Positions 1 through 8,431 of a stretch of 33,643 nucleotides of DNA are shown piece by piece. A program made the translations under genes and the position numbers. The notes under the pieces were generated by a model, which worked only from the letters and a program-made list of their open reading frames with translations, had not been told where the DNA came from and did no database searches. The DNA is taken from contig JAMPBI010000003.1 in NCBI GenBank assembly GCA_023666775.1, forward strand, positions 1-33,643, read 5' to 3'. The stretch comes from Alistipes sp. (lineage in GTDB: Bacteria > Bacillota > Clostridia > Lachnospirales > Lachnospiraceae). Positions within the stretch are counted from its first letter, which is position 1; every line of letters begins with the position of its first letter.

Positions 1-16
1 AAAGGAGATGATGCGA

Positions 17-1462
17 ATGGAAAAAGTAAAAGCCGGCGTCAGTAATTTTTTCAAAACAATCGGCAGCTTTTTCAAAAACTTTGGTGAAGCGGTAGCAAAG
101 GGCGATTTCTTTGTTAAATTGTCCTTAATCTGGGTTGGTGCGGGATATGCACGAAGAAAACAGTATATCAAATCTCTTCTCGTGACCATTATAGAAGTGC
201 TGATGCTGATGTACACGATCTTCTTTGCCCCGCAGTATGTGAGTAAATTCGCAACTCTGGGAACGGTAAAGCAGGAGTCGGTGTTCAATATCCAGACCAT
301 GAAGAACGAATTTAACGACTATGATCACTCGTTTCTCATCTTACTTGTTTCACTGATTTCTTTTGTAATCTGGTTTGCGTTTCTCGTGTTTTATATGTAC
401 AACATGACCGCCGTTTACCGGTTACAGAAGATGTCGGAGCGTGGAGAACACATCAACAATTTTATGGAAGACTGCCATGAACTTCTCAACAGGAAATTCC
501 ATATTACGCTGCTCACCCTTCCGATCCTCGGTATTATCGTTCTGACCATTATCCCGCTTCTGGTCATGATCCTGGTGGCGTTTACCAATTACGACCAGCA
601 GCACATGCCCCCGAGCGCGCTGTTCACATGGACGGGACTTACCAACTTTAAAACGCTTTTTGGCGGCGGCGGACTGACCTCCTCCTTCGGCTACGCGTTC
701 GGCAAGATCTTAGCGTGGACGCTGATCTGGGCGTTTTTTGCCACATTTACCACCTATATCGGCGGTATCCTACTCTCGCTTTTAATTAACAACAGAAAAA
801 CAAAAGCCCCGAAGATATGGAGACTGCTTTTCATTATCACCATTGCCGTTCCTCAGTTCGTTTCCCTCCTTCTGGTGCGGAACTTTTTCGCGGATCAGGG
901 TATCGTCAATGTCATCTGCGCCAATATCGGACTGACCGGGTGGCTGAAAGAGATCGGACTTATCACCACGAATACGATCCCGTTTTTGACCGCGCCCGGC
1001 TGGGTACACGTCATGATCATTCTGATCAATATCTGGGTGGGCGTTCCTTACCAAATGCTGATCGCGACGGGCGTTCTGATGAATATTCCTGCCGACCAGC
1101 TTGAGGCGGCACGCATTGACGGAGCAAACTCCTTCCAGATCTTCTGGCATATCACCATGCCTTATATGCTGTTTGTCACCGGTCCTTCACTGGTAACCGA
1201 CTTTGTAAAGAACATCAACAACTTTAACGTTATCTACCTGCTGACCGCCAATTTCTTCGTCACGCTGGACCAGAAGATGGCAAACGCGCAGGCAAAAGAA
1301 ACCGACCTGCTTGTCACATGGCTGTTTACGCTGACGCAGGACTACTATAACTACAAAATGGCATCCGCTATCGGTATCGTCGTATTCATCATCTGCGCGG
1401 CGTTTACCTTAGTGGCATTCAATCGCATGATCAAGGGCGATAGAGAGGAGACGTTCCAGTGA
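17..1462 (+). CDS. ganP: ABC sugar transporter permease, MalF/GanP-type
   Basis: This is an inner-membrane permease of a carbohydrate ABC importer, probably taking up galacto-oligosaccharides. The protein of about 481 residues has an N-terminal extension with two extra helices (roughly residues 45-65 and 100-125), then the usual transport core. The EAA loop that contacts the ATPase is clear: LEAARIDGA followed by the conserved ITMP, starting near residue 363. Three in-frame ATGs lie close together (8, 11, 17). The AAAGGAG at 1-7 is best spaced for the third, so 17 was chosen. The next permease overlaps its stop, and an endo-galactanase follows; that order matches the B. subtilis galactan operon. 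The binding protein is expected just before the window. The transporter class is secure; the galactan substrate is inferred from context. Confidence 0.85.
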   Translation: MEKVKAGVSNFFKTIGSFFKNFGEAVAKGDFFVKLSLIWVGAGYARRKQYIKSLLVTIIEVLMLMYTIFFAPQYVSKFATLGTVKQESVFNIQTMKNEFNDYDHSFLILLVSLISFVIWFAFLVFYMYNMTAVYRLQKMSERGEHINNFMEDCHELLNRKFHITLLTLPILGIIVLTIIPLLVMILVAFTNYDQQHMPPSALFTWTGLTNFKTLFGGGGLTSSFGYAFGKILAWTLIWAFFATFTTYIGGILLSLLINNRKTKAPKIWRLLFIITIAVPQFVSLLLVRNFFADQGIVNVICANIGLTGWLKEIGLITTNTIPFLTAPGWVHVMIILINIWVGVPYQMLIATGVLMNIPADQLEAARIDGANSFQIFWHITMPYMLFVTGPSLVTDFVKNINNFNVIYLLTANFFVTLDQKMANAQAKETDLLVTWLFTLTQDYYNYKMASAIGIVVFIICAAFTLVAFNRMIKGDREETFQ

Positions 1463-2307
1463 TGAAAAAGAAAACTTACCAAATTATTTTACACAATCTG
1501 TTATTGGCGGTATTGGCGGCTATATGGCTGGTGCCGATCGTGTGGCTCGTGGTCACGTCTTTCAGCTCTTATCCCGGAGTAAACGTTACCACTTTCTTCC
1601 CGAAGGAATGGAGCCTTATCAACTACAAGAAACTGCTGTTTTCCGCCGACACGGTCGCGCAGTTCCCGAACTGGTTTAAAAACACGTTTATCATCGCGAT
1701 CTTTTCCTGCATTATCTCCAGCGCCTTTGTTTTAATGGTAGCTTACGCGACCTCCTGCATGCGCTTTAAAATGCGGAAACCCCTGATGAACATCGCGGTT
1801 ATCCTGAACCTGTTCCCGGGCTTCCTCTCCATGATCGCCGTATACTTTATCCTGAAAACGTTAGGACTTACGAACAATCACTGGGGACTGGTCTTAGTAT
1901 ACTCGGGGTCTTCGGGTCTTGGCTATCTGATCGCGAAAGGTTTCCTGGATACCGTTCCCGTTTCCCTGCGTGAAGCGGCGTATCTGGACGGAGCTTCCGA
2001 GGCGAAGATCTTCTGGAAAGTCGTTATGCCGATGAGCCGTCCGATCATCGTGTACACGGTCATCAACTCTTTCATGGCGCCGTGGATGGACTTTGTCTTC
2101 GCGAAGATTATTTTAAATTCCGGCATTTCTTCCCAGTGGACCGTTGCCATCGGTCTGTTCAACATGCTGGAAAAGAGCCTGATCAACAACTACTTTACAC
2201 AATTCTGCGCAGGAGGCGTACTGGTATCCATACCGATCTCCATTCTGTTCTACATCATGCAGAAATTCTATGTGGAAGGCATTACCGGCGGCGCGGTAAA
2301 GGGTTAA
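1459..2307 (+). CDS. ganQ: ABC sugar transporter permease, MalG/GanQ-type
   Basis: This is the second permease subunit of the same carbohydrate importer, forming the membrane channel as a heterodimer with the preceding protein. It has 282 residues and about six helices. The EAA loop REAAYLDGAS followed by the conserved VVMP starts near residue 171. The start is GTG at 1459, eight bases after GAGGAG (1445-1450) and overlapping the upstream stop by four bases; an ATG at 1462 is the alternative. The tight overlap implies translational coupling. No ATPase gene is present here. That is common for this subfamily, which shares an MsmX-type ATPase encoded elsewhere. Substrate is inferred from the downstream GH53 enzyme. 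Confidence 0.85.
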   Translation: MMKKKTYQIILHNLLLAVLAAIWLVPIVWLVVTSFSSYPGVNVTTFFPKEWSLINYKKLLFSADTVAQFPNWFKNTFIIAIFSCIISSAFVLMVAYATSCMRFKMRKPLMNIAVILNLFPGFLSMIAVYFILKTLGLTNNHWGLVLVYSGSSGLGYLIAKGFLDTVPVSLREAAYLDGASEAKIFWKVVMPMSRPIIVYTVINSFMAPWMDFVFAKIILNSGISSQWTVAIGLFNMLEKSLINNYFTQFCAGGVLVSIPISILFYIMQKFYVEGITGGAVKG

Positions 2308-2311
2308 GGAA

Positions 2312-3487
2312 ATGATTGATTATACAAAAACATTTATCAGGGGAGCGGACGTTTCCTCCCTTTACGAATTGGAGCAGACAGGCGCCAAATTCTATGATAA
2401 CGGACGGGAAAATGATTTATTTGACATTTTACGGTCCTACGGATTTAACTATATCCGCTTAAAATTATGGAACGATCCTTACGGGACTGATGAGAGCGGC
2501 AGAAAAATACCTTACGGCGCCGGCACGAACGACCTTGACACCACGATCAAACTGGCGAAACGTGCCGCGGCGCGTAACATGGGATTTCTTCTGGATTTCC
2601 ATTACAGTGATTTCTGGGCGGATCCCGGAAAGCAGACCATTCCGAAAGCATGGCAGAACCTTGGCGTGGACGGACTGGAACAGGCGGTATACGATTTTAC
2701 GAAAGAAACTCTGCTCGCCCTTATTGAAGCAGGCGTAAAACCTTCCATGGTACAGCCCGGAAACGAACTCACAAACGGTCTTTTATGGCCTTACGGAAAG
2801 AAGCCGGATCTGCCGGAGGACATCGACGCCAAGAGGAGCGAAGCGGACGAAAACCAGTACAAAAACATCGCGCGTTTCGTGAGCGCGGGGATCCGGGCGG
2901 TGCGGGAAATCGACCCGTCCATTCCCGTCATGCTCCATCTGGACAACGGCGGCAATAATAAAATGTACCGCGACTGGTTCGACCACTACATGAAGTACGG
3001 CGAAGATTTCGATATCATCGGTCTGTCCTACTACCCGTTCTGGCACGGCAAAACAAGCGGTCTTGCCTTTAACATGAACGATATGGTAAAGCGCTACCAA
3101 AAACATGTGATCCTTACGGAGGTTTCCACAGGATTTACGATGGAGGATTACGCGCAATACGAACAGCTCCCCGCCGACCGGCGCAAGGGCATGGCGACGA
3201 AACCTTCCCTTGTGGCGGGTATCGAGCATGAAATGACCAAGGACGGACAATGCCGCTTTATGAAAGATATCCTGAATATCATACAAAGCGTACCGGACAA
3301 CATGGGAAGAGGCTTTTTCTACTGGGAGCCGGCATGGCTTCCAAGACCCGGCTCCGAATGGGCGACCTGCGCCGCCCTTGCCTACACGGGCGAAGCGGGA
3401 CCGGGCGGCAACGAATGGGCAAATCAGGCGTTGTTTGACTACGACGGCAACGCGCTTCCCGCCCTTGAAGTTATCCGTGACTTTTAA
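2312..3487 (+). CDS. ganB: GH53 arabinogalactan endo-beta-1,4-galactanase, cytoplasmic form
   Basis: This endo-galactanase hydrolyses beta-1,4-galactan chains. The 391-residue protein carries GH53 hallmarks: FIRGADVSS near the N terminus, the FHYSDFWADPGKQ block, the acid/base glutamate in PGNELTNG (Glu152), the YYPFWHG motif, and the nucleophile in ILTEVSTG (Glu270). The start sits four bases after the ganQ stop, with AAGGA overlapping that stop, so it is cotranscribed with the importer. Unlike the secreted B. subtilis enzyme it has no signal peptide, because the catalytic fold begins at about residue 8. It therefore probably trims imported oligosaccharides inside the cell. Family call is confident; cellular location follows from the missing signal sequence. 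Confidence 0.9.
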   Translation: MIDYTKTFIRGADVSSLYELEQTGAKFYDNGRENDLFDILRSYGFNYIRLKLWNDPYGTDESGRKIPYGAGTNDLDTTIKLAKRAAARNMGFLLDFHYSDFWADPGKQTIPKAWQNLGVDGLEQAVYDFTKETLLALIEAGVKPSMVQPGNELTNGLLWPYGKKPDLPEDIDAKRSEADENQYKNIARFVSAGIRAVREIDPSIPVMLHLDNGGNNKMYRDWFDHYMKYGEDFDIIGLSYYPFWHGKTSGLAFNMNDMVKRYQKHVILTEVSTGFTMEDYAQYEQLPADRRKGMATKPSLVAGIEHEMTKDGQCRFMKDILNIIQSVPDNMGRGFFYWEPAWLPRPGSEWATCAALAYTGEAGPGGNEWANQALFDYDGNALPALEVIRDF

Positions 3488-3490
3488 AAA

Positions 3491-3630
3491 ACTGCGGTAT
3501 CCTGATAAGATATTTGATAAACAGGTTCTATTTTTCCTTTCTCCTGCATATACTAATTGCGGGACAAACTATAATTTTCTGGGAGGAAAAAATTGGACTA
3601 CTATCAAATGACCGTTGAGGATACCGCAGT
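3491..3630 (+). repeat. 13-bp inverted repeat flanking the ATPase ribosome binding site
   Basis: ACTGCGGTATCCT at 3491-3503 is the exact reverse complement of AGGATACCGCAGT at 3618-3630. The first arm begins four bases after the GH53 stop codon and the second lies within the first codons of the P-type ATPase. In RNA the two arms could close a loop holding the ATPase Shine-Dalgarno sequence and start codon. There is no U-tract after either arm, so it is not a simple terminator. Confidence 0.5.
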
Positions 3631-6199
3631 AAAACTTGCTACGGATCCAAAGACCGGATTAACCAATAACGAAGCCTTAAAACGGCTTGCCGAAACCGGC
3701 GAAAACAAACTGACCGGACAAAAAACAAAAAGTCTTTTTATCCGTTTCTTAGGACAGTTTAAGGACGTGATGATCCTTATCCTAATGGCAGCGGCAGCCG
3801 CCTCCTTTTTTATTGCCTTCATGGAGGGCAACGCGAAAAACTTCATTGAACCGGTACTCATTCTTCTCATTGTGATCTTCAACGCCATAATGGGCGTTAT
3901 GCAGGAAAACAAAGCGGAAAAGGCTCTGGAAGCGCTCAAAAAACTTTCCACGCCCCGCTGTCGTGTCCTGCGCGACGGTCATGAGGAAATCATAAACTCC
4001 GCCCATCTTGTTCCGGGCGATATCATCTTTGTGGAAGCGGGCGACTATATTCCCGCGGACAGCCGCATTCTTTCCTGCTCGCTGGCAAAATGCGACGAAT
4101 CCGCCCTGACCGGCGAATCCCTTCCCGCCGAAAAAAACGCTTCCCCCATTTCGGAAGAAAACATTCCTGTGGGCGACAGGACAAACATGCTCTACTCCGG
4201 CTGTTCCCTTACATACGGGAGAGCCTCTGCCGTCGTGTGCGCAACCGGCATGGATACGGAAATGGGCAGGATCGCGGGACTTCTCACCCCCGATACGCCG
4301 TCGCGCACGCCGCTTTCCGTAAGACTGTCCCGGCTTGGCAAAACGCTGGGATTTCTGGCATTATGCGCCTGTCTTGTCATCTTTTTTATCGGTATGCAGA
4401 ACGGTATCCCTGCCCTTGAAATATTCATGACTTCCATATCCTTAGCCGTTTCCGCCATTCCCGAAGGTCTTCCCGCCATCGTTACCATCGTTCTGTCTCT
4501 GGGCGTTGAGCGCATGGCAAAAAAGAACGCGGTGATCCGCCATCTTCCCGCCGTAGAGACGCTGGGAAGCGCCTCGGTCATCTGTTCCGACAAAACCGGT
4601 ACGCTGACCCAGAACCGTATGACGTTGATGAAGACATACACCGAAGCGGGAAAAAATATCGAGGCGGTCACCGCCCACGCGTCCGCCGATATGCAAAAAC
4701 TTTTACAATACGCCTCGCTCTGCTGCAACGGCACCGTTTCCACGGTAAAAAACAGCACCGTCCACATCGGCGATCCCACGGAAACCGCCATTGTATTCGC
4801 TGCGCAAAAATGCGGTCTTGTAAAAGAAAAATTAAACGAAAAATATCCGCGGCTCCTGGAACTTCCTTTTGACTCGGAACGGAAACGAATGACCACGGTC
4901 TGCCGGATCGAAGACGAAAACGTCGTCATCGTCAAAGGCGCTTTTGACATCATCGAAAATTTATGCAGCGAGGGCGACATGAAAGCGGCAAGGGAAGCAA
5001 ACAAAAAAATGAGTTCCACTGCCCTGCGCGTTCTTGCCGTCGCGTATAAAACCGTCGATGAGGTTTCCGAAGACACTCCGGCAGACGAGCTGGAATGCCG
5101 GCTCCATTTTCTCGGACTTCTGGGAATGATGGACCCGCCGCGCCCGGAAGCCTTAAAAGCCGTGGCACTTTGCAAAAAAGCGGGGATCCGCCCGATCATG
5201 ATAACGGGCGACCATATCATAACGGCGTGCGCCGTGGCAAAAGAACTGGGGATCCTTACCGGAGAACAGAAAGCGGTCACCGGAAAAGAACTAGACACCC
5301 TCAGCGACGCCAGACTCGCCGAAGCGCTGGAACAGTATTCCGTCTATGCCCGCGTATCGCCGGAACATAAGATACGCATTGTAAAAGCATGGCAGGCAAA
5401 AGGGCATGTGGTCGCTATGACCGGCGACGGCGTCAACGACGCTCCCGCCCTAAAAACTGCCGATATCGGCTGCGCCATGGGGATCACCGGCACGCAGGTC
5501 GCCAAAAACGCCTCCGACATGACCCTGACCGACGACAATTTCGCCACCATCGTAGAAGCGGTCCGCGAGGGACGGGGAATTTATGCCAACATCAAAAAAG
5601 TGGTCGCCTTTTTGATCGGAACCAACATCGGCGAGGTTATCACCGTTTTTGCCGCCATGTTTTTATGGCATAAAACACCGCTCCTGTCCATTCATCTGCT
5701 TTGGATGAACCTGGTCACGGACAGTCTGCCCGCCATTTCCCTTGGATTGGAACCGATCGAGGCAGCCGTTATGAACGAACAGCCAAAACCGAGATCCGAA
5801 GGGATATTCGCCCACGGGCTGGGTATACAGGTCATTCTTCAGGGAATCCTTTTCGGACTTCTGGCTCTTACGGCGTTTGTCATGGGCGAAAAACAAACCG
5901 GAACCCTTGAAGGCGCACGGACTATGGCGTTTATGGTCCTCTCCCTGTCCCAGATCGTCCAGTCCTACAATATGCGCTCGGGAAAATCCCTGTTTGCCAT
6001 CGGACCGTTTACCAATAAAAGCCTGAATATATCCGCGGGGATTTCCGTCCTTCTCATCGCGCTGATACTGCTTACACCGGTCAACGGGTTATTCGGTCTG
6101 GTTTTCCTGTCTTCCCGGCTTTACCTTACCGCGTTGGGACTTATATTCATACCTTTTATCGTCATGGAACTGGCAAAATATATGAGGCTGATCCGCTGA
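3593..6199 (+). CDS. P-type cation ATPase, calcium (PMCA/SERCA-like) type
   Basis: This P2-type ATPase most likely exports Ca2+ using ATP. It has 868 residues, the usual length. Visible landmarks are the actuator TGES (173-176), the phosphorylation motif DKTGTLTQN (Asp333) just after the PEGLPAIV helix M4, TGDGVND (610-616) in the hinge, and NLVTDSLPA in M6. The M4 glutamate and M6 Asn/Asp are the calcium-site residues of this class. The start is TTG at 3593, six bases after GGGAGG (3581-3586); no ATG fits better. A TATAAT at 3570-3575 could be a -10 element, but no good -35 was found, so readthrough from the galactan operon remains possible. Mn2+ is an alternative substrate. Confidence 0.9.
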   Translation: MDYYQMTVEDTAVKLATDPKTGLTNNEALKRLAETGENKLTGQKTKSLFIRFLGQFKDVMILILMAAAAASFFIAFMEGNAKNFIEPVLILLIVIFNAIMGVMQENKAEKALEALKKLSTPRCRVLRDGHEEIINSAHLVPGDIIFVEAGDYIPADSRILSCSLAKCDESALTGESLPAEKNASPISEENIPVGDRTNMLYSGCSLTYGRASAVVCATGMDTEMGRIAGLLTPDTPSRTPLSVRLSRLGKTLGFLALCACLVIFFIGMQNGIPALEIFMTSISLAVSAIPEGLPAIVTIVLSLGVERMAKKNAVIRHLPAVETLGSASVICSDKTGTLTQNRMTLMKTYTEAGKNIEAVTAHASADMQKLLQYASLCCNGTVSTVKNSTVHIGDPTETAIVFAAQKCGLVKEKLNEKYPRLLELPFDSERKRMTTVCRIEDENVVIVKGAFDIIENLCSEGDMKAAREANKKMSSTALRVLAVAYKTVDEVSEDTPADELECRLHFLGLLGMMDPPRPEALKAVALCKKAGIRPIMITGDHIITACAVAKELGILTGEQKAVTGKELDTLSDARLAEALEQYSVYARVSPEHKIRIVKAWQAKGHVVAMTGDGVNDAPALKTADIGCAMGITGTQVAKNASDMTLTDDNFATIVEAVREGRGIYANIKKVVAFLIGTNIGEVITVFAAMFLWHKTPLLSIHLLWMNLVTDSLPAISLGLEPIEAAVMNEQPKPRSEGIFAHGLGIQVILQGILFGLLALTAFVMGEKQTGTLEGARTMAFMVLSLSQIVQSYNMRSGKSLFAIGPFTNKSLNISAGISVLLIALILLTPVNGLFGLVFLSSRLYLTALGLIFIPFIVMELAKYMRLIR

Positions 6200-6251
6200 A
6201 AAAAGATTGTTGTACCGTATTTTATCTCATGCACTTATTTTTTTATTTTGA

Positions 6252-6280
6252 TTGTAATTTTGTACTATTGATGATATGAT
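6252..6280 (+). promoter_or_regulatory. sigma-A promoter of the type I toxin mRNA
   Basis: TTGTAA (6252-6257) and TATGAT (6275-6280) are separated by exactly 17 bases. The predicted start is near 6287, directly before a GTGGC-GAGA-GCCAC hairpin at 6288-6301. Confidence 0.7.
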
Positions 6281-6286
6281 TGTAAA

Positions 6287-6387
6287 TGTGGCGAGAGCCA
6301 CTAGGAGAGTACCCATGACAGGGTGGTAGCCTCCCGACCCCAAATGCCCTAGCCTGCTAGGAGTACATAGGAAGGGAGGTGCGTGAT
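6287..6387 (+). promoter_or_regulatory. structured toxin leader with sequestered Shine-Dalgarno
   Basis: The roughly 100-base untranslated leader is foldable throughout. It opens with a perfect 5-bp hairpin (6288-6301), which would protect the RNA 5' end. It also contains CCTAG/CTAGG arms around 6348-6361. CCTCCC at 6330-6335 is complementary to the toxin ribosome binding site GGGAGG at 6374-6379. Hiding the ribosome site by internal pairing is a known feature of Firmicutes type I toxin mRNAs. The folding here is read by eye and not modelled. Confidence 0.6.
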
Positions 6388-6507
6388 ATGGCGGCTGCGG
6401 ATATTATTTTGATTTTTACAGGCATACTTAGTCTGTTGATTTCTTTTGGCAGTTTGATCGTTGCGTTTCTGACCTTTCTCGATAAGAGAAACAGTAAGAA
6501 GAAATAA
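6388..6507 (+). CDS. holin-like type I toxin peptide (TxpA/BsrG-like), 39 residues
   Basis: This small hydrophobic peptide is expected to insert in the cytoplasmic membrane and stop growth when its antisense RNA fails. The 39 residues consist of a short MAAAD start, one transmembrane helix (about residues 6-31), and a charged tail DKRNSKKK. This matches the 'putative holin-like toxin' family of Firmicutes type I systems. The ATG at 6388 lies eight bases after GGGAGG. Its 3' end runs into a convergent RNA gene (6505-6636), the arrangement known from txpA/ratA and bsrG/SR4. A dedicated promoter and folded leader precede it. The toxin role is inferred from family and layout. Confidence 0.75.
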   Translation: MAAADIILIFTGILSLLISFGSLIVAFLTFLDKRNSKKK

Positions 6508-6601
6508 AAATGCCTCACCTGTCTGCAACCAGATGAGGCGATGTCCGTAAGGACAAAATAACCTGTTCGGGAGCATCCACTTTGGAGTGGGTGCTTTTCC
6601 T
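6505..6601 (-). ncRNA. antisense antitoxin RNA of the type I locus (RatA-like)
   Basis: A convergent RNA of about 95-100 bases is predicted from position 6601 down to about 6505. It is fully complementary to the 3' part of the toxin mRNA. It contains a 5' hairpin (arms around CCACT/GTGG), a GTCC-TTAC-GGAC hairpin, and a 10-bp terminator stem GCCTCATCTG/CAGGTGAGGC with one G-U pair, followed by ATTTTTATTT. In the opposite direction the first hairpin plus TTTT would end the toxin mRNA. The same promoter and hairpins recur at 23293-23431, which supports a real RNA gene. Its function as antitoxin is inferred from the layout. Confidence 0.75.
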
Positions 6602-6607
6602 ATGTCA

Positions 6608-6636
6608 AATATAACATAATGGATAGAGAATTTCAA
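6608..6636 (-). promoter_or_regulatory. sigma-A promoter of the antitoxin RNA
   Basis: On the minus strand TTGAAA (6631-6636) and TATATT (6608-6613) are 17 bases apart, giving a start near 6601. The same arrangement (TTGAAT, 17 bases, TATATT, then ACATAGG) precedes the second RNA copy at 23293. Confidence 0.8.
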
Positions 6637-6695
6637 CAACTTTTTTCCGGTTTTATACCATTATACCATTCATACACGACTACCTGTTTCCGGTA

Positions 6696-7877
6696 TCACC
6701 TCGCCATCTGTATTTCATACACGGCAATCGTAACGGTTCCGTCCGCGTTTAACGTATATGTTTCAGCCAGCGCCGTCGGTTCATCTGCGCCTATGAGCAG
6801 CATCATGTCGGACATTCCCGGTTGATTATCCGGGAAGTAAAAATCGAGAGGAAAATGTCCTCCGCCGCTTCCCGCTCCGTCCTTTGTCTCCCATTGCGGT
6901 GTGCTGATCATGCCCTTATCGTCCGGTTTTACGGTAAAAACAAGGTTCTCCAGAAGTTTTCCTTCCGCCTGTATCCGCTCTGCGTTCCATTCGCCAAACG
7001 GACTCTCCTCCGCTCCGTCTCCTGCCTCGCCGTCTTGGGAAGGTTCGTCAAAAAACTTCCGGATATCTTCGATAACGGCGTCTGCCGCGGCACGGTCGGC
7101 TCTCGCCGCGTCAAACGGTATCGTAAAAAGCACGGCTTTATCCGCGTACTCCGCTTTTGCCCGGATTTCTCCCGTCTCCGCGCTCATTTCAAACGCGCCG
7201 CCTGCCATTTCATAGCTTATGCCCATGTATACGCCCCTGTCCGCAAACATTTCCAGATTTCCGCATTCCACGATCTGATAACGCACGCCGTCACGGACGA
7301 TCTCCGAAAAACCGTTCGCTCCGTAATCGTCGCCGCTTCCGATCGTCCATGCATTATACCGCCACGGTTCCAGCCCCTTAATAAACGGCGAAACAACAAT
7401 ATTGCTTAATTCGTTGTCAGCCAGCCCGTCTCCCAAACCTTCAAACGCAAAAACCGCATAACTCCTGTTATCGTCCGCGCCCGGCATTCCCGTCAGCACG
7501 TTCACGCCGGCACCCTGCGCAATTCCTAAAAATGTCGCCGTTCCGCCGTCAAAGTTTTTTGTCTCGTTGACATAAACGGCGTTTTCTCCTTCAAATGCCG
7601 CCTCAATCGCGTTTTTATCGCCGAAATTACTTTCCTTCGCGACCTGCTGCGGCGTCAGATATTTTACTCCCGCATACACCGAAACCGATACCCCCGTAAA
7701 CAACAGAAGTCCTGCCGCAACGGCTGCTGCCATCTTTCTTGCTTTCTTATTCATACTCATCGTCTCCTTTGCCCCGTTTAAAATTTTGCGGTTGAGCGCT
7801 TCCCCAGGCTCTTCCTTAACACAAAGGGCTTCCCTCAAAACAGTATCCAGTTCCTGTTCCGTTAATTTACGACTCAA
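6696..7877 (-). CDS. membrane-anchored anti-sigma-like protein
   Basis: This is probably the membrane partner that restrains the ECF sigma factor encoded just upstream. The 393 residues comprise a charged cytoplasmic segment of about 47 residues, one transmembrane helix (about 48-69), and a large extracytoplasmic domain rich in Asp, Glu and Gly. It resembles the ECF-linked DUF4179-type proteins of Clostridia, but I cannot fix the family from sequence alone. The start is TTG at 7877, nine bases after GGAGG, inside the 3' end of the sigma gene (11-bp overlap), so translation is coupled. No strong terminator follows; the antitoxin RNA promoter lies about 60 bases downstream. Confidence 0.7.
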   Translation of the reverse strand: MSRKLTEQELDTVLREALCVKEEPGEALNRKILNGAKETMSMNKKARKMAAAVAAGLLLFTGVSVSVYAGVKYLTPQQVAKESNFGDKNAIEAAFEGENAVYVNETKNFDGGTATFLGIAQGAGVNVLTGMPGADDNRSYAVFAFEGLGDGLADNELSNIVVSPFIKGLEPWRYNAWTIGSGDDYGANGFSEIVRDGVRYQIVECGNLEMFADRGVYMGISYEMAGGAFEMSAETGEIRAKAEYADKAVLFTIPFDAARADRAAADAVIEDIRKFFDEPSQDGEAGDGAEESPFGEWNAERIQAEGKLLENLVFTVKPDDKGMISTPQWETKDGAGSGGGHFPLDFYFPDNQPGMSDMMLLIGADEPTALAETYTLNADGTVTIAVYEIQMAR

Positions 7878-8403
7878 AATAATACGCCTCCAATCTCTGC
7901 CTTAAAACAGCTTTTGCCTTGTGCAGCCTGCTCTTTACCGTCCCCTTCGGTATTCCCAAAGTTTTTGCGATCTCCTCAAGCGGCAGTTCTGCGGAATAGA
8001 ATAAAAGCAGCGGAAGACGGTACCTATCTTCCATTTTTTCTACTTCCAGCCGCACCCTCCGGTTTAAATCCCCTTTCATCACTTCTTCCTCCACAGGATT
8101 TTCCGCGAAGCGCAGCGCTTTTGTATCGGTGTACTCGTCAAGAGTATCCGTTCCCGCAATTCTGTCTCTCCACGCGAATTTGCGTTTCTTATTCTTCCAC
8201 AGACGCAGCGCGATGGAAATCAGATAACTTTTCACATTATCCTCATTGCGGATTTTTGCGGATAACTCCGTCGCTTTCAAAAACGTATCCTGATACAGAT
8301 CCTCCGCCTCCTCATAACTGACCGTTATCTGCCTGCAAAAAGAAAACACATCTTTACCGTAAAGCGCAATATACTCACTCAGCCGTTCTTGTTCTCTGCT
8401 CAT
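7867..8403 (-). CDS. ECF (extracytoplasmic function) RNA polymerase sigma factor
   Basis: This alternative sigma factor directs RNA polymerase to stress-type promoters. Its 178 residues are typical of ECF proteins. Region 2 lies at roughly residues 15-80 (SYEEAEDLYQDTFLKA). Region 4 lies at about 115-170, with the helix-turn-helix LPLEEIAKTLGIPKGTVKSRLHKAK. ATG at 8403 follows AGGAGA. The gene overlaps the anti-sigma-like partner. Upstream there is no good sigma-A promoter, but a TGAACCTTTTTGAAA block (8449-8463) with TGTTTCG (8432-8438) looks like an ECF-type promoter, suggesting autoregulation. The inducing signal is unknown. Confidence 0.9.
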   Translation of the reverse strand: MSREQERLSEYIALYGKDVFSFCRQITVSYEEAEDLYQDTFLKATELSAKIRNEDNVKSYLISIALRLWKNKKRKFAWRDRIAGTDTLDEYTDTKALRFAENPVEEEVMKGDLNRRVRLEVEKMEDRYRLPLLLFYSAELPLEEIAKTLGIPKGTVKSRLHKAKAVLRQRLEAYYFES

Positions 8404-8431
8404 TATTTGTCTCCTTTGTCCGCCCTTTCAT

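Noticed and set aside
4192-5298. Minus-strand ORF of 368 codons
   Set aside because: Antisense shadow of the P-type ATPase; serine-rich composition mirrors the codon bias of the real gene.
6637-6695. Terminator for the first ECF/anti-sigma operon
   Set aside because: Repeated GGTATAA words and short CCGG complements occur, but no stem with a T-tract could be drawn.
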